Assembly (NCBI GenBank): GCA_017501645.1
Contig: JAFVWN010000025.1
Location: forward strand, 64,438-109,355
Direction of reading: 5' to 3'
DNA from: Clostridia bacterium
GTDB taxonomy: Bacteria; Bacillota; Clostridia; Christensenellales; UBA1242
Length of the DNA: 44,918 nt
Below, one piece after another: positions 27,653 through 36,300 of this stretch. Below the pieces are notes generated by a model that saw only the letters and a list, made by a program, of their open reading frames with translations, did not search any database and was not told the DNA's origin. Position 1 is the first letter of the stretch. Each line of letters starts with the position of its first letter. Both the position numbers and the translations under genes were made by a program.

Positions 27653-27682
27653 AAAAGACCAAGCTTAACTTGGTCTTTTCTT
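27653..27682. terminator. Bidirectional terminator
   Basis: AAAAGACCAAG and CTTGGTCTTTT form an 11-bp stem between rubrerythrin and the convergent membrane-protein gene. Confidence 0.88.
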
Positions 27683-27690
27683 TTGTTTTA

Positions 27691-28533
27691 TTATTCAGTT
27701 TTAACAGTTGTAGTTTCTGTTTTATTATTTTTGTTTTTAATTTTATCAATAATAAAGAATACAAGCTTTGATAGATAGAAAACAATCAGAGCTGCGACGC
27801 AGAATCCAACTATATAAATTAGTAAGAATACTACATAAGGTACAACAGGATAAATTAAACTTACTAAGGGAAGGGTACAATCAAAGTATGGACTAATAAA
27901 GAACATATTGAAGGTTTCGCCATTTAATACTCCTGAATTATATAATATAACATTAAGAAGTAAAGCGATTAAAACAAGTCCAACAAAAACGAGAGCGCTC
28001 CAGAGGAAGTTTTTAATATTTAATTTAACCCTTCCTGTTGCAAGGATGAATATACCAATAATAACCATAGCAGAGTGGTGAATCATTGTTTGAATATTGA
28101 TGCCTATTGTTTCTATAAATACATCACCAGGCAATATCATTACACAAATTCCAGCAAAAACGCAGAATGTAGATAAGTAGGTTAAGAGCATATCCTGAAA
28201 TCTTCCCTTTTTAACAAGTCCTGCGAGAAGCATAATATACATAGGAGTTGAGCAGAATTGGAAAGGGAAAGCGTACCATTGATAATCCCAAACACCAGTT
28301 TGACTATTAAATGAAAAATTTAGTTGTTTATAAACTTCGAGAAGCATTAATATAGATGCAGTTATAATAAGAATTAGTCTAAATTTTTTATCGTCAACCT
28401 TTCTAGCAAAAATAACCAATAAAACAATGGTTGCAATCATTATTCCCCAAAACATTAGATGGAACCACCCATAAGCAGTAGGTTCAGTCATTTGACCATC
28501 TAGGGCCTTTAAGAATTTTTCAAAGCCGTTCAT
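27691..28533 (-). CDS. YwaF/TMEM164-like integral membrane protein
   Basis: The 280-residue protein has about seven hydrophobic segments. The N-terminal pattern fits the YwaF (TIGR02206-type) family: WFHLMFWGI, then LEVYKQLNFSF, and WDYQWYAFPFQFCSTPMYIMLL (read in parts), with the family's aromatic-rich FPFQFCS motif. The C-terminus is a Lys/Thr-rich cytoplasmic tail. The biochemical function is unknown; it is a conserved inner-membrane protein. The start follows AAGGAG on the minus strand. A promoter probably lies within the very AT-rich stretch just upstream (28545-28600). Confidence 0.72.
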   Translation of the reverse strand: MNGFEKFLKALDGQMTEPTAYGWFHLMFWGIMIATIVLLVIFARKVDDKKFRLILIITASILMLLEVYKQLNFSFNSQTGVWDYQWYAFPFQFCSTPMYIMLLAGLVKKGRFQDMLLTYLSTFCVFAGICVMILPGDVFIETIGINIQTMIHHSAMVIIGIFILATGRVKLNIKNFLWSALVFVGLVLIALLLNVILYNSGVLNGETFNMFFISPYFDCTLPLVSLIYPVVPYVVFLLIYIVGFCVAALIVFYLSKLVFFIIDKIKNKNNKTETTTVKTE

Positions 28534-28731
28534 AAAAACTCCTTAATACACAAAATAAAGTTATATAAATATAATATAATAGAAAGGGATAAAAGGCAAA
28601 CAAATTGTAAAAATTTGTTTTATATATTGAACTTATTATGTGAAAGAAACAAAAAAGTATTTATAAACGAAAAATATTATTTATTCTTATTGTATTTTTA
28701 TAAGAAATATGATATCATAAGGAGGAAGAAT

Positions 28732-28770
28732 GCTGATGTAGCTCAGCAGGTAGAGCACTGCCTTGGTAAG
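28732..28770 (+). pseudogene. Truncated tRNA-Thr copy (5' half only)
   Basis: The 39 bases are identical to the 5' half of the copy at 28832, up to the base after the GGT anticodon loop. The sequence then diverges completely and no 3' half or CCA follows. It begins exactly 100 bases before the second copy. It cannot fold as a tRNA. Confidence 0.75.
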
Positions 28771-28831
28771 ACAAGCAATCGGCAAATTTAATCAAAATTA
28801 CAATTGAATATTTACTCCATTTTGGAGCTGT

Positions 28832-28906
28832 GCTGATGTAGCTCAGCAGGTAGAGCACTGCCTTGGTAAGCAGGCGGAGACGCAGGTTCGATTCCTGTCA
28901 TTAGCA
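28832..28906 (+). pseudogene. Aberrant tRNA-Thr(GGT) copy
   Basis: Acceptor (GCTGATG/CATTAGC), D arm and T arm (GCAGG/CCTGT, loop TTCGATT) all pair. The anticodon arm does not pair in the normal register: CTGCC faces GCAGG. A 4-bp stem CTGC/GCAG is possible only with an eight-base loop CTTGGTAA. The expected reading CTGCC-TTGGTAA-GGCAG would need one more G. The end reads AACA, not ACCA, so CCA would have to be added. It is either a decayed copy or a tRNA with an enlarged anticodon loop. Confidence 0.6.
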
Positions 28907-28909
28907 ACA

Positions 28910-29050
28910 AATCACCACCATATATTGTGTTTTAAAATAGCCAGAACCACAATATATAGACAGCTCATATTCTTGGCATAAATTCTGGCATAAAATTTAT
29001 GAGTTTTTTGCTTGATTTTCTCATCAAAAAAATCAAGTGTGTAGCAAGAT
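28910..29050. other. Spacer between tRNA copies, rich in inverted repeats
   Basis: ATATATTGTG/CACAATATAT (28920-28957), CTCATA/TATGAG followed by T6 (28964-29009) and CTTGATTTT/AAAATCAAG (29011-29037). The middle one could terminate the aberrant tRNA transcript. TGGCATAAA is directly repeated. No ORF is present. Confidence 0.5.
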
Positions 29051-29128
29051 GCTGATGTAGCTCAGTAGGTAGAGCACTTGCTTGGTAAGCAAGAGGTTTC
29101 GGCAGTTCGAGCCTGCTCATCAGCTCCA
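29051..29128 (+). tRNA. tRNA-Thr (anticodon GGT)
   Basis: A full cloverleaf is visible: acceptor GCTGATG/CATCAGC, D arm GCTC/GAGC, anticodon stem CTTGC/GCAAG with loop TTGGTAA, and T stem GGCAG/CTGCT with loop TTCGAGC. The discriminator is T and CCA is encoded (29126-29128). The anticodon GGT reads ACC/ACT threonine codons. The variable region is slightly long (seven bases). It borders the accessory region to the right, a common integration site for mobile elements. Confidence 0.93.
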
Positions 29129-29140
29129 TTTAACCCGTAA

Positions 29141-29165
29141 AGACATCAAATTTGATGTCTTTTTC
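29141..29165 (+). terminator. Terminator after tRNA-Thr
   Basis: AGACATCAAATTTGATGTCT is a perfect 20-base palindrome followed by T5. Confidence 0.85.
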
Positions 29166-29194
29166 TATACAATATTTTCTTATTCGAACTCCTA

Positions 29195-29416
29195 TTTTTT
29201 GCCTTTTGGCTGGAAGGTCGGTGGCATATTTCTCGAAAAAGTAAACGGAACATAAAATATTAAATGTAATGAAGAATCAGAGTTAACTCTGGTTCTTTTT
29301 TTTGTGCTTGAAATAATATTTTATGTTTTTTCCGTTGACTTTTTCTTAAAACTAAAAATATTAGTTTTTTTCACCGAAATATGCTTTTTTAAGGTCGGCC
29401 AAAAGGCTTAAAAAAT
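29195..29416. repeat. Nested imperfect palindrome of about 220 bp
   Basis: Outer arms are TTTTTTGCCTTTTGGC (29195-29210) and the complement GCCAAAAGGCTTAAAAAA (29398-29415). The next pair is GCATATTTC (29224-29232) with GAAATATGC (29376-29384). Inner arms are AAAAAGTAAACGGA..ACATAAAATATTA (29236-29262) and the complement at 29314-29345. The centre is AGAATCAGAGTTAACTCTGGTTCT plus eight T. A smaller AAACTAA/TTAGTTT hairpin lies in the right arm. A possible promoter (TTGACT 29335-29340, TATTAG 29359-29364) faces the accessory operon. It could be a MITE-like element, a terminator array or an element end. Confidence 0.65.
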
Positions 29417-29431
29417 AGGAGGTTGAGAAAA

Positions 29432-29716
29432 ATGGAATCAGTTAGAAAAAAAGTAAAGTATAGTTTGACAAAGTATACAAAAGTAGGTCCTTTTAGGTAT
29501 ACAGGATATGGCGAAATTGATAACGAAAATTTATATACAAAAAATAAAGTATATGAAGATTGTATTAGATTCTGTCATAAAAAAATTAACACCTCTAACG
29601 AATACAAAGGTAGCTTTGCACACTATGAAGAAATTGAGTTTCTAAACTATAAAGGTGAATATGTAGAAACAGAAGTTGAAACAGATTACGATTTATGGTT
29701 TAGAATACTAAATTAA
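29432..29716 (+). CDS. Small protein of unknown function, first gene of accessory operon
   Basis: The ATG at 29432 follows AGGAGG by nine bases and gives 94 residues. It is rich in Tyr, Lys and Glu; no membrane segment or motif is recognised. It heads a plus-strand run with matching AAGGAG sites and 10-12-base gaps up to 33301, which suggests one transcript or a few nested ones. Confidence 0.6.
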   Translation: MESVRKKVKYSLTKYTKVGPFRYTGYGEIDNENLYTKNKVYEDCIRFCHKKINTSNEYKGSFAHYEEIEFLNYKGEYVETEVETDYDLWFRILN

Positions 29717-29727
29717 AGGAGTTTAAA

Positions 29728-29964
29728 ATGAAAAACTATTATTTAAAAGAATATGAATACTTTGATGATGATTATTATATAATCTTCACCATACTAGGGC
29801 TTAACTTTGATAACAAGACAATAGAAATCGCTATAAGCAATCGTGGAAAATTAAGTGTTAAAGAATATGACTTATTTCAAGATTGTAATGGCAATTTTTA
29901 TTTTGAATACGGAGTTATGCTAGACAAAATTTATATTAAAGAATTTAAGAAATTTGAAATTTAA
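29728..29964 (+). CDS. Small acidic/aromatic protein of unknown function
   Basis: 78 residues, with a Tyr/Asp cluster near the start (YEYFDDDYYIIF) and then alternating strands. It has an AAAGGAG ribosome site, lies 11 bases after the previous gene and 12 before the ArdA-like gene. No family is recognised. Confidence 0.58.
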   Translation: MKNYYLKEYEYFDDDYYIIFTILGLNFDNKTIEIAISNRGKLSVKEYDLFQDCNGNFYFEYGVMLDKIYIKEFKKFEI

Positions 29965-29976
29965 GGAGTTAAACAA

Positions 29977-30522
29977 ATGAGTAATGTAAGTATAGTAATA
30001 GGTTCTTGGGGTTCATACAACGCCTGCAATAATAGAGCTTTAGGTTCTAAATGGTTGGATCTTGGTGATTATGATTCTTGGGAAGAAATTGAAGAAGAAT
30101 TAATAAAAGAAGGATTTGATTTAAATGGTTTAGATGAAGAATTGTTTATTCAAGATTTAGACGGAATTGATGATTCTAGCCTAAACTGTGATTATATGCA
30201 CCCAAAAAGATTTTTTGAAACATTAAAAGAATCTGAAGTGTTAAATGATGATTATAAATATGAGGTTCTTGAAGCATTTTTAGAGTGTAGAAGTTATAGC
30301 GAATTTGAAGATTTAGTAGATTCGCGTGGTTCTGGTTGGAACGATGATATTTATATGTATGTTGGTTATGATTGGGACGATTTTGGTCGTGAAAGATTTG
30401 ATGCATACGGATATAACTTACCAGATAATTTAGAGTATTATATAGACTTTGAAGAATATGGAAAACAGTTAAGTTATTATGCACAGGAATACAGCAAAGG
30501 AATTATAGAAATTTGTATATAA
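29977..30522 (+). CDS. ardA: ArdA-like antirestriction protein
   Basis: The 181-residue, strongly acidic protein starts SNVSIVIGSWGSYNACNNRA, followed by a KWLDLGDYDSWEEIEEEL segment. This matches the ArdA N-terminal pattern (strand, Y-N, W-hydrophobic-L). The C-terminus with YIDFEEYGKQL then a short tail matches the ArdA family end. ArdA proteins mimic B-form DNA as elongated acidic dimers and block type I restriction enzymes, protecting incoming mobile DNA. The net charge and spacing of Asp/Glu fit. It lies within the small-gene run of the accessory region and supports a mobile origin. Confidence 0.8.
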   Translation: MSNVSIVIGSWGSYNACNNRALGSKWLDLGDYDSWEEIEEELIKEGFDLNGLDEELFIQDLDGIDDSSLNCDYMHPKRFFETLKESEVLNDDYKYEVLEAFLECRSYSEFEDLVDSRGSGWNDDIYMYVGYDWDDFGRERFDAYGYNLPDNLEYYIDFEEYGKQLSYYAQEYSKGIIEICI

Positions 30523-30533
30523 GGAGTAAAACA

Positions 30534-30842
30534 ATGGAACAAAATAAAACTGTCTATATGATTCAAATACAATATTCAACAGATGACTATGATGGTGTTG
30601 ACACATTTTTATTTGAAAACAGAGAAAAAGCAATTAAAAAATTACATAAGTTGATTGAAATAGAAAAGCAAACAGCCTGGATTCAAGATGCTTATGAAGA
30701 AGATGGTTCTATAAATGAAGATTATGAATTAGATGAAAACTTGAATGATAAAGACGCTTGCTGTTTATGGTGGAACTTCAAATGTCTTTCAGACTACTAT
30801 TATCATACATTTATTGATTTAAGAGAAATTGAGGTGCAATAA
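30534..30842 (+). CDS. Small acidic protein of unknown function
   Basis: The ATG at 30534 follows AAGGAG and gives 102 residues. The centre is very acidic (YEEDGSINEDYELDENLNDK), followed by a CCLWWNFKCLSDYYYH segment with several Cys and aromatic residues. It is directly after ArdA, so it may be another DNA mimic or an accessory protein, but no family is recognised. It ends one base before the next ATG. Confidence 0.58.
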   Translation: MEQNKTVYMIQIQYSTDDYDGVDTFLFENREKAIKKLHKLIEIEKQTAWIQDAYEEDGSINEDYELDENLNDKDACCLWWNFKCLSDYYYHTFIDLREIEVQ

Positions 30843-31049
30843 ATGAATAAATATGGTTATAAGATTTGCTATAAAGAAATTGGTAAATATAAAGTTAAAA
30901 AATATGGAGTTACAAATACTTATAGTTTAGCACTATTTGTTATACAAAACTTTGAAAAAAAGAACAAAAACATTTTTAGAATTTGGTTGATAAAGCCAAT
31001 AAAAACATACATTGAATTTAGACTGCTATGGAGAGGTTGTCCGTTTTGA
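30843..31049 (+). CDS. Small basic protein of unknown function
   Basis: 68 residues, basic (many Lys/Tyr), ending FRLLWRGCPF. Its ATG directly follows the preceding stop codon, with GAGGTG as ribosome site inside the upstream gene. Its own stop codon lies in the loop of a strong terminator (31035-31060). The last codons are therefore part of the terminator stem. Confidence 0.5.
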   Translation: MNKYGYKICYKEIGKYKVKKYGVTNTYSLALFVIQNFEKKNKNIFRIWLIKPIKTYIEFRLLWRGCPF

Positions 31050-31066
31050 AACGGACGACCTTTTTA
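31035..31066 (+). terminator. Strong terminator overlapping a stop codon
   Basis: GGTTGTCCGTTT (31035-31046) pairs with AAACGGACGACC (31049-31060) and is followed by T5. The TGA stop (31047-31049) is at the loop. Confidence 0.88.
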
Positions 31067-31089
31067 TAAATATAACAAGGAGGAAAACA

Positions 31090-31665
31090 ATGATTAAATT
31101 AAATCTAGAAGTAAAAACAAATGAAGAAAAAAGAATTAAAGAATATCTAGAAGAAAATGTGAGTGAAACACTTGCTGATAAAATCAATAATGGCGTTCAT
31201 ATTATAAAAAATGATAAAGAACTTATAAATAAGAAAGATTTATCTGGCTTTATGAATTATGCAAGTGCAGAAGCAAGAAAACTAGTTAACAACAATGTTA
31301 GATGTGCGTGTATAGAAGATACAACTGTATTTGGTTGGGCTATTCACTACTTTGAAGAAGATTCTATTGAAGGCAAATTATACAACTTAGACGGAACTGA
31401 AAATAAGCCAGAAATTAAATCTAAACCAATAGAAAAACCAAAAGAAGTTAAACCAATAATTAAACAAAATCCACAGCAGAATATGTTTGATTTAATGCTT
31501 AAAATGGAGTCTGAAGAAAAAGAAGAAATAATTATAAATGAAGAATTAAAAATTGACCAAAAAACTGGTTTAGTAGAAACAACAAAAGATTTAAAAGAGT
31601 CTTTTGATGAGCAAATAACAATTCTACTTTGTTCTGTTTTTGGTGATAAATTGGAGGTTAAATAA
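31090..31665 (+). CDS. PcfK-like protein
   Basis: The ATG at 31090 follows AAGGAGG; earlier in-frame codons cross the terminator and are not used. The protein has 191 residues. The N-terminal 100 (RIKEYLEENVSETLADKI, then FMNYASAEARKLV, then GWAIHYFEEDSIEG) fit the PcfK-like family of conjugative plasmids and related elements. The second half is a Lys/Glu/Pro-rich linker and an acidic tail. The stop codon overlaps the start of the PcfJ-like gene (TAATG), so the two are translationally coupled. The function of PcfK proteins is not well defined. Confidence 0.75.
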   Translation: MIKLNLEVKTNEEKRIKEYLEENVSETLADKINNGVHIIKNDKELINKKDLSGFMNYASAEARKLVNNNVRCACIEDTTVFGWAIHYFEEDSIEGKLYNLDGTENKPEIKSKPIEKPKEVKPIIKQNPQQNMFDLMLKMESEEKEEIIINEELKIDQKTGLVETTKDLKESFDEQITILLCSVFGDKLEVK

Positions 31666-32978
31666 TGAAAATAGAAAATATTAAACCAATACCTAAATAT
31701 ATTGAAAAAATGATAATTAAAAAAGATAAATCTTCTTATGTTGCATATAGTGGAACAACTAGGTATTATTCATACTTTACAAAAAATGATAAAGAGCTTG
31801 TAAAAATAACAGTTGCTTGTAGAAATAGAGGTAAAAAGTGGTATTGTAAACAAGTTGCTATACATGGGATTCACTCAAAAATAGCTTATGTAAAAGATAT
31901 TCAATATTGTTGGATAGGTGGCTATGTTGTTGGCTGGTTTGAAGAAGGTTTGTCAAAAGTTAAAAAATACTATGAAGATGGTATTTGGTATGAAGCTGAT
32001 GATAAGTATTTTGATCCATTCGCACCAATAATAAATTTAGACTATGTATTGAAATTAAAAGAATATAAATATAGTGCTATTGATAGGGCTTATACAGACA
32101 AGTATTTAAAATATTTAAGACTTTATGAAAAATATCCACAAATGGAACTATTAGTTAAATTTGGATTATATCAATACTCTATGAGTAAAATTATTTTAAA
32201 TAAGACAGCAAAAGATAAAAAGTTCTGTAAATGGTTAATAGATAATCGACAAGAATTATCCATCAATAATTATTATGTTAGCACTGTAATACTCTCTTAT
32301 AAAATGAATAAACCTTTTAAAGTTGTTCAGCAGTATGAAGAGAATAAAAAACATTTCTGTAAAAAAGCTAATTTTGAGAGAATAAAAAAATTAATAAACA
32401 AAAAAGATTACGATGAGTTTTTATTGTATTTATTTAAAAATAATGCTAGTTTGTCTGCTTATCAAGATTACATAATTGCGTGTAATTATTTAAATATAGA
32501 TATGTCTATTGAGCGAAACAAGATGCCTAGAGATTTTAGAAAATGGCACGATATTCGAATTGACCAATATCACACACAAAAAGCTATTAAAGATAAAGAA
32601 GAAAGAAAAGCTTTATATGAAAAATTTGATAAAGTTGCAAACAAGTATTTATCATTACAAAGAATAGCGAAAGAAAACTTTGTTATGGTGATTGCTAAAA
32701 GTCCAAGCGATTTATTAAAAGAAGGTGAAATTTTAGATCACTGCGTTGGAAGAATGAATTATGACCAAAAATTCGCAAGAGAAGAATCTTTAATATTCTT
32801 TATTAGAAACAAAGAAGAACCTCTAAAACCATTTGTAACACTTGAATATTCATTAAAAAGTAAAAAAATACTTCAATGTTATGGATACAGAGATTCAAGA
32901 CCTAGTCAAGAAGTCCTTGATTACGCCAATAATGTATGGCTACCATACGCAAATAGAAAAATTAAAAAGATTGCATAA
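31665..32978 (+). CDS. PcfJ-like protein
   Basis: The 437-residue protein has the PcfJ-type C-terminal domain: LLKEGEILDHCVGRMNY, then FFIRNKEEPLKPFVTLEY, then ILQCYGYRDSRPSQEVLDY. The HCVG motif and the P-x-x-T-x-E strand are characteristic. The N-terminal 300 residues are basic and helical with many Tyr and Lys. PcfJ and PcfK homologues usually lie together on conjugative plasmids, integrative elements and some phages; the molecular role is unknown. It is coupled to the PcfK-like gene by a 1-base overlap. Confidence 0.82.
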   Translation: MKIENIKPIPKYIEKMIIKKDKSSYVAYSGTTRYYSYFTKNDKELVKITVACRNRGKKWYCKQVAIHGIHSKIAYVKDIQYCWIGGYVVGWFEEGLSKVKKYYEDGIWYEADDKYFDPFAPIINLDYVLKLKEYKYSAIDRAYTDKYLKYLRLYEKYPQMELLVKFGLYQYSMSKIILNKTAKDKKFCKWLIDNRQELSINNYYVSTVILSYKMNKPFKVVQQYEENKKHFCKKANFERIKKLINKKDYDEFLLYLFKNNASLSAYQDYIIACNYLNIDMSIERNKMPRDFRKWHDIRIDQYHTQKAIKDKEERKALYEKFDKVANKYLSLQRIAKENFVMVIAKSPSDLLKEGEILDHCVGRMNYDQKFAREESLIFFIRNKEEPLKPFVTLEYSLKSKKILQCYGYRDSRPSQEVLDYANNVWLPYANRKIKKIA

Positions 32979-32989
32979 GGAGTAAACAA

Positions 32990-33301
32990 ATGAATAAATA
33001 TTTTAGAATAACTGGATATAGCCCAGAAAATGATTTTTGCTTTATATTAGATAGCTTTGGAATGTTTGATGAGATATGGCAATTTAGCTCATTCTTAATT
33101 AAAAATGGATTTAAGGTATTAGAAGTATCTAATGCAGAACAATTTGTTGATATTAACATTGAAAAAGTAGAAGAAAACGCCGAAAAAGTATTCTTAAGGG
33201 CAAATGCAAAAGGTAAACCTGAAAATATACAAGAAGAGATAGAAGGCATTACCTATAAGGCAATTAAGGTGGCGGATAAGATTTATATTCCTAAGAAATA
33301 A
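32990..33301 (+). CDS. Small conserved-looking protein of accessory element
   Basis: 103 residues, AAGGAG ribosome site, 11 bases after the PcfJ-like gene. It starts KYFRITGYSPENDFCFILDS with a WQFSSFLIKNGFKVLEV helix-strand pair; the rest is charged. I recall similar short proteins near PcfJ on Firmicutes elements but cannot verify. It is the last gene of the operon, followed by a bidirectional terminator. Confidence 0.65.
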   Translation: MNKYFRITGYSPENDFCFILDSFGMFDEIWQFSSFLIKNGFKVLEVSNAEQFVDINIEKVEENAEKVFLRANAKGKPENIQEEIEGITYKAIKVADKIYIPKK

Positions 33302-33302
33302 G

Positions 33303-33338
33303 AAAAGCCAGGAGTTTAAAAACTCTTGGCTTTTTTTA
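33303..33338. terminator. Bidirectional terminator between operon and adhesin gene
   Basis: GCCAGGAGTTT and AAACTCTTGGC pair (one G-T), flanked by A and T runs on both sides. Confidence 0.9.
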
Positions 33339-33344
33339 TTTGTT

Positions 33345-36300
33345 TTATTTTAGTGTAGGATTTTTATCTTCATATAAATTCCAAATGGACGAATCCCAAT
33401 TATTTTGAATAAAGGTCCATATTGTTTGCATATCTGCTTCAATTTGATTTTGATTATATCCGTTTGTGTTTAATAGTTGATTTTCGTATTTGTAGAAATT
33501 TTCAACATGTAATGAAGAAAGGCCAATAGCAACCATACTTCCAGCACTTGCATAGTGAATTTGATTAGTTTCACAAATTGCTGTAATATTTCCAGATGTA
33601 TAACAATTTTTAATACTAATAACTGAAGATAAATTGAGATTTCCTATTAATCCTCCGGCATGAGCTGTTGAGTAATATGAACAGGCATAAATTGTTCCGG
33701 TTGTGTAACAGTTAGAGATTAAAGCATTATGAACATGACCAACTAAACCACCAACATCAATTTCGCCTTCAGTTGTTGTTGCTGTTATATCTCCGGTAGT
33801 ATAACAATTATTTATTTCAACACTTATGTATGCGTTACCAGCAATGCCACCTGCGTATATAGTTGATGCTTTATTAATGGTTATATCTCCAAATGATGAA
33901 CAATTATTTATTTCTATAGTTTTATCTGTGGTCCACGCATTACCAATAATACCACCGGCATTTATTTCGTATCCTTCGCAGTCAAGAATAGTAATGTTTA
34001 CATTTGATGAAGAACCCATTATTTTACAAATAGCATTTGATTTTGATACTAAACCACCAATATTTGCAACCATAGATTCAGATTCATTATTACTCTTAAC
34101 ATAAATATCTCCAGAGACAACACAATCTTTTATAATTGCAGCATTTGCAGATATATTATTACCTGTAGATATTGTTATGCCGGCAATATTAATATTTTGA
34201 GAACCGTAAATGCTAACATACATTGATTCAATTTCTAAATTTTTAACAATTCCTGAAAATTGGCTAAATAATGCAAAATTATAATTATTAGAGATTAAAG
34301 CTTCGCTAACATAATGCAAATTTTTGATTTTATAATTATTACCATCTAAAATTCCTTTAAAGTCTATAGGATTCCAAGATTCATTCGTGAAATCCAAATC
34401 ATTCATTAATTTATAATATTTATTATTTTGTATATTCTTAAGTTGTTCAATTGTTGTTATTTCATTTATAGTGCTTTCTGATAAATAAGTTAATGTTATT
34501 GCATCTAAATTATAATCAGTTTTTGCTGTTATATCATCAATTCCATAAGAAATAGATGTTAGAGAAATTGTTAAAGTGCTTGCTGAATTCAAGTCAAAAC
34601 TTGAGGCATTAATAGTTACAACATTACTATCTATTTCAAAAGATTCAGGAGTTAATATTTTTTCTATTGAATTGTATTTAATTGTAATATTTGTAATGTT
34701 GTAATTTGTTGGGTTGTCTAAATTAATAACTATATTATCATCACTGGTTGTGAAATAATCTTTTTGGTTTTCTCTTTCAAAAGACAACACATTTAAATTA
34801 CCTAAAACTAGAATTGATGTTGAATAAGAGGAACTAATATTTTGGGTTAACAAATTATCATTTCTAAAATATGAAATTTTTGTTAATGATATTTCATATT
34901 CTCCACCTTCAAAATCTGGAATAAACTTAACAATAGCAGAAGTAATTTTATTTCCACCAACAACTTCGGAATTAATTCCATTTACATAGAAAGAATCAAT
35001 TTCAATGTTGGAAGGATTATTAAATGTTATGTTTAAATGAACTTCTTCACCAATTTTTGGATTTGTTACATTTAAAGTAGATAAACCAGTAACTGTGATT
35101 TCACTTGCCATAGTATAGTAATCAATTGTTATAAACTCTTTTTGAACCCCAGAGCCATCATTTAAATTGTAATTATACCAAAGTTTTAAGGTATATTCTG
35201 TGTTTGAATTTAATCCTTCAAAAATTTTATTTGTCAAATCCGTAATTGTAGCAATTTTATTTAGTCCTTCATAAATTTCAACTTTATCTATAGAACATGT
35301 ATTATCAACATCTGTCAAATCGTAATCAAATGTTATTTGATTTTGTGTTGAGGAAACATTTTTAAAAGTTAAGTATGGAGCATCTTTAGCTAAAGTATGG
35401 AAATTTAAAGTTTTGATTATATTTTGTTCACCCAATCCGTCATTTAAATCATAATTATATGTAATTTTTACTTGATAATCATTATCACTTAATAAACCTA
35501 CAACTTCTCTAGAATTACTATTTAATATTGTTGTTCCGTTTGTTTCATGAACTAATTCAATTTTAGAAATCGAACCAACATTATCCAAATCTTCAATATT
35601 TAATAAAAACTCAAAGCTTGTTTGTGTAACTGTTTTTTGTGTTAAATCTATATTTGGTGTAGTTTTTGATAAAGTGTGGAAAGTTAATGACTTAATTACA
35701 CTTTGTTCGCCTGAACCATCATTTAAATCGTAAGTATATGTAATTTTTACTTGATAATCATTATCGCTTAATAAATCTACAACTTCTCTAGAATTGCTAT
35801 TTAATATTGTTGTTCCATTTGTTTCATGAACTAATTCAATTTTAGAAATCGAACCAACATTATCCAAATCTTCAATATTTAATAAAAACTCAAAGCTTGT
35901 TTGTGTAATCGTTTTTTGTGTTAGTTCTATATTAGGTGTAATTTTTGAAAGAGTTTTAAAAGTATGTGTAATTGTTTCATTTGTGTTATTTAAATTCTTA
36001 AATGTAGTAATGATAGTATATTCTCTATTGCTAAATAAATTTTCAATAATTGTTTGACCTATTTCAATATTTTTGACTTTTATACCATCTAAATATAATT
36101 CCTGAGAAATAATATTTTTATTTAAAACTTCATCATCCCAAATATAGTCAAACTCTATTGATGTTTGATTTATTGATTTTACATCAAAAGACAACATTTC
36201 ATTAGTGTATAAGTTATTTTTATATAAAGTATGTATTTTAAATCCATCACCACTTAAATCATCATATGCGGCAATAATTGCAATTTGATAAAAAGAGTTA

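Noticed and set aside
28732..28819. Whether the first tRNA copy plus the ACTCCA at 28814-28819 forms an 88-base tRNA
   Set aside because: The bases before CTCCA do not pair with the acceptor arm, and no T arm is present.
35388..35945. CRISPR-like array
   Set aside because: The repeat units are 279 bp, contiguous and in frame inside an adhesin gene; no short repeat-spacer array exists in the window.
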